Below, one piece after another: positions 62,041 through 64,000 of a stretch of DNA of 64,000 nt. This stretch comes from Sphingobium algorifonticola (GTDB lineage Bacteria; Pseudomonadota; Alphaproteobacteria; Sphingomonadales; Sphingomonadaceae), in NCBI RefSeq assembly GCF_004005485.1, contig NZ_RZUL01000003.1, positions 62,001 to 126,000 on the forward strand. The letters are read 5' to 3'. How positions within the stretch are numbered: the stretch's first letter is position 1; every line of letters begins with the position of its first letter. The translations under genes and the position numbers were made by a program. A model generated the notes under the pieces. It saw only the letters and a program-made list of their open reading frames with translations, was not told where the DNA came from and ran no database searches.

Positions 62041-62082
62041 GCCAAGACCCTAGGGGAGATAGTCTGATTCGCGGAAGTGAAA

Positions 62083-62562
62083 TCAGAGCAAGGCGTCGAT
62101 CTGTGCGCGCAGCGATTCCGGCTTTACGGTCGGGGCATGGCGCGCGACCACATGGCCGCTGCGATCCACCAGAAACTTGGTGAAGTTCCACTTGATCGCC
62201 TGCGTGCCGAGCAGTCCGGGCTGCTGCGCCTTCAGCCACACGAACAGCGGATCGGCGGTCGCGCCATTGACGTCGATCTTGGCGAACAGCGGGAAGGTCA
62301 CATCAAAATGGAGCGAACAGAAGCGCGCGATCTCCGCCGCATCCCCAGGCTCCTGCGCGCCGAACTGATTGCATGGAAAGCCAAGCACCGAAAGGCCGCG
62401 CTCCGCATATTCGCGATGCAGCGCCTCCAGCCCCTCATATTGCGGCGTGAACCCACATTGGCTGGCCGTATTCACGATCAGCAGCACCCGACCGGCATAG
62501 TCCGCCATCGACTGCATGGTGCCATCGGGTTTGCGCACCGTAAAGTCGGTGATGGCCGTCAT
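62083..62562 (-). CDS. Glutathione peroxidase (Cys type)
   Basis: A 159-residue thioredoxin-fold peroxidase that reduces hydroperoxides. The active-site Cys is in [15 protein letters not shown], the second motif is [14 protein letters not shown], and the third is [10 protein letters not shown]. Cys replaces the selenocysteine of animal enzymes, as in most bacteria. It may use thioredoxin or glutathione. Its ATG overlaps the lolD stop by 4 bp (62559-62562), so it is the last gene of a lolCD-gpx unit. Confidence 0.93.
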   Translation of the reverse strand: MTAITDFTVRKPDGTMQSMADYAGRVLLIVNTASQCGFTPQYEGLEALHREYAERGLSVLGFPCNQFGAQEPGDAAEIARFCSLHFDVTFPLFAKIDVNGATADPLFVWLKAQQPGLLGTQAIKWNFTKFLVDRSGHVVARHAPTVKPESLRAQIDALL

Positions 62563-63230
62563 GCCAATATGCCTCCATGCAGGCGGACGACGCGATCCAT
62601 CTTCGCCGCCAGCCGTTCATTATGGGTTGCGACCAGCGCGGCCGATCCTTCCTCGCGCACCAGCCGCAGAAACTCGGCCAGCACGATGTCGGCAGTGGTT
62701 TCGTCCAGATTGCCCGTCGGTTCGTCGGCAAGGACCAGCGCGGGCCGATTGGCCAGCGCACGGGCGACGGCGACGCGCTGCTGCTCGCCGCCCGAAAGCT
62801 GGCTTGGCCGGTGATCCAGACGATGACCAAGGCCAAGTGTCGTCAACAGCGTTTCGGCCCGGCGGCGCGCATCGGCGGCAGTCACGTCGCGGATCATCTG
62901 CGGCAGGATGACATTCTCCACGGCGTTGAAGTCGGGCAGCAGATGATGGAACTGATAGACGAAACCCAGACTGTCACGGCGCACCCGCGTCCGGCCATCG
63001 TTCGAAAGCTGCGCGGCCTCCTCGCCCGCGATGCGGATGGACCCTTCGAACCCACCTTCGAGCAGCCCGACCGCTTGCAGCAGAGTCGATTTCCCCGACC
63101 CGGACGGACCCAGCAGCGCCACGATTTCGCCCGGAGCCACCGACAGGTGAACACCGCGCAGCACATCTATCGTCGCATCGCCCTGCGTGAAGCTGCGCCG
63201 CAGATCGCTGACGTTGAGGACATCACTCAT
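62559..63230 (-). CDS. lolD: Lipoprotein-releasing ABC transporter ATP-binding protein LolD
   Basis: A 223-residue ABC ATPase of the LolCDE complex that detaches lipoproteins from the inner membrane. ATG 63230 gives [20 protein letters not shown]; a frame to 63290 is not needed. Walker A is [12 protein letters not shown], the signature [15 protein letters not shown] and Walker [13 protein letters not shown]. It overlaps lolC by 8 bp. Confidence 0.95.
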   Translation of the reverse strand: MSDVLNVSDLRRSFTQGDATIDVLRGVHLSVAPGEIVALLGPSGSGKSTLLQAVGLLEGGFEGSIRIAGEEAAQLSNDGRTRVRRDSLGFVYQFHHLLPDFNAVENVILPQMIRDVTAADARRRAETLLTTLGLGHRLDHRPSQLSGGEQQRVAVARALANRPALVLADEPTGNLDETTADIVLAEFLRLVREEGSAALVATHNERLAAKMDRVVRLHGGILA

Positions 63231-64000
63231 AGCGGAGAACCTGCACGGGATCGGTATTGGCGGCCTTGAACGCCGGATAAAGCGTTGCAAGGAAGCTGAA
63301 GACCAGCGCCATGACGCAGATGCCGACGATCTCGAACGGGTCAGGCTTCGATGGCAGCTCGGTCAGGAACCGGATCGAGGGATCCCAGAGATTCTGGCCG
63401 GTGACGAACTGGATAGCGTTCACGATCGCCTGACGGAAGAACAGGAAGGTGAAGCCAAGCGCCAGGCCGGCGACCATGCCGAGCGTCCCGATCGTGATCC
63501 CGACGGTCATGAATATCTTCACAAGCCCCGATCGGGACGCACCCATAGTGCGCAGAATGGCGATGTCCCGCGTCTTGGCGCGCACCAGCATGATGAGCGA
63601 GGACAGGATGTTGAACACCGCCACCAGCACGATGATCGAAAGCACCACGAACATCGCCACCCGCTCCACCGCCAGTGCCTCGAACAGTGATGCGTTCATC
63701 TGCCGCCAGTCCGTGACGACGGCCCGTCCCGTCACTTTTTCGGCCAGGGGCTGAAGGATGGTCTGGACACGGTCGGCATTGACCGTTTCGACTTCGATCA
63801 TCCCGACGACATCGCCCAGCAGCAGCAGGGTCTGTGCGTCCTCCATCGGCATGATGATGAACGCCTTGTCATATTCATAAACGCCCACTTCGAAGATCGC
63901 GGCGACGTCATAGCTGATTTCGCGCGGCACCGTGCCGAACGGTGTCGTCCGCCCGGCGGGATTGATGATGCTCAGCCGTCCGCCGACAGAAACACCCAGA
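63223..64000 (-). CDS. Lipoprotein-releasing permease LolC/LolE, C-terminal part
   Basis: The gene runs off the right edge; 778 bases are present. The visible part has the [16 protein letters not shown] periplasmic segment, three C-terminal membrane helices ([59 protein letters not shown]), the [21 protein letters not shown] FtsX coupling loop ([16 protein letters not shown]), and the end DPVQVLRYE. It partners LolD. Whether it is LolC, LolE or the single fused LolF type cannot be seen. Confidence 0.92.
   Translation of the reverse strand, partial: LGVSVGGRLSIINPAGRTTPFGTVPREISYDVAAIFEVGVYEYDKAFIIMPMEDAQTLLLLGDVVGMIEVETVNADRVQTILQPLAEKVTGRAVVTDWRQMNASLFEALAVERVAMFVVLSIIVLVAVFNILSSLIMLVRAKTRDIAILRTMGASRSGLVKIFMTVGITIGTLGMVAGLALGFTFLFFRQAIVNAIQFVTGQNLWDPSIRFLTELPSKPDPFEIVGICVMALVFSFLATLYPAFKAANTDPVQVLRYE

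Overview
The window reads as the chromosome of a high-GC alphaproteobacterium, most likely a sphingomonad (Sphingomonadaceae). The support is the protein style: a sphingomonad-type TonB receptor, a FYDLN/TIGR02300 zinc-ribbon protein, an IHF-beta/RpsA/Cmk/AroA block and an alphaproteobacterial RpoB and RpoC. I saw no rRNA, CRISPR array or complete insertion sequence. Three tRNAs are present: Ser-TGA, Ala-GGC and Leu-TAA.

Layout. 1-1.6 kb: end of a D-Ala-D-Ala carboxypeptidase gene, an MltB transglycosylase and tRNA-Ser. 1.6-4 kb: a perfect 23-bp inverted repeat, then an SDR/NTF2-like pair divergent from a LysR regulator. 4-9.6 kb (minus strand): the Anbu cluster (circularly permuted ATP-grasp, alpha-E, transglutaminase, Anbu proteasome-like protein), continuing into a VOC lipoprotein and thioredoxin reductase. 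9.7-36.8 kb: a large nitrogen-acquisition region. It holds urtABCDE (urea ABC importer), a PPIase/HupE-UreJ/TPR-sulfotransferase group, a TonB receptor, a Tat-exported molybdenum hydroxylase pair, two exported arginase-fold ureohydrolases, ureDABCEFG, and a two-component system whose kinase is fused to an NCS1-type transporter domain. 37-42.4 kb: housekeeping genes (aroA, cmk, rpsA, ihfB). 42.4-43.4 kb: a more AT-rich pocket with two orphan genes and a palindromic repeat. 43.4-46.2 kb: DUF427, wecB and manC. 46.2-55.2 kb: rpoB and rpoC. 55.2-64 kb: a PA0069-type radical SAM protein, an AMP-forming acyl-CoA ligase, dnaE, gpx, lolD and a partial lolC.

The most notable result is an 18-bp motif, roughly CTACGTCAAAYGCCCCAT. 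It occurs five times, always in a promoter region and always in the reading direction of an adjacent gene: urtA, the TonB receptor, the small membrane gene before the molybdenum hydroxylase (divergent from ureohydrolase 1), ureohydrolase 2, and ureD. It ties 9.7-36.8 kb together as one probable regulon. The candidate regulator is the LuxR-type response regulator at the end of the urease operon. The working model is inference: an outer-membrane receptor imports a guanidino or related N compound, exported ureohydrolases release urea in the periplasm, UrtABCDE imports it, and nickel urease yields ammonia. The NCS1-fused kinase would sense a related solute.
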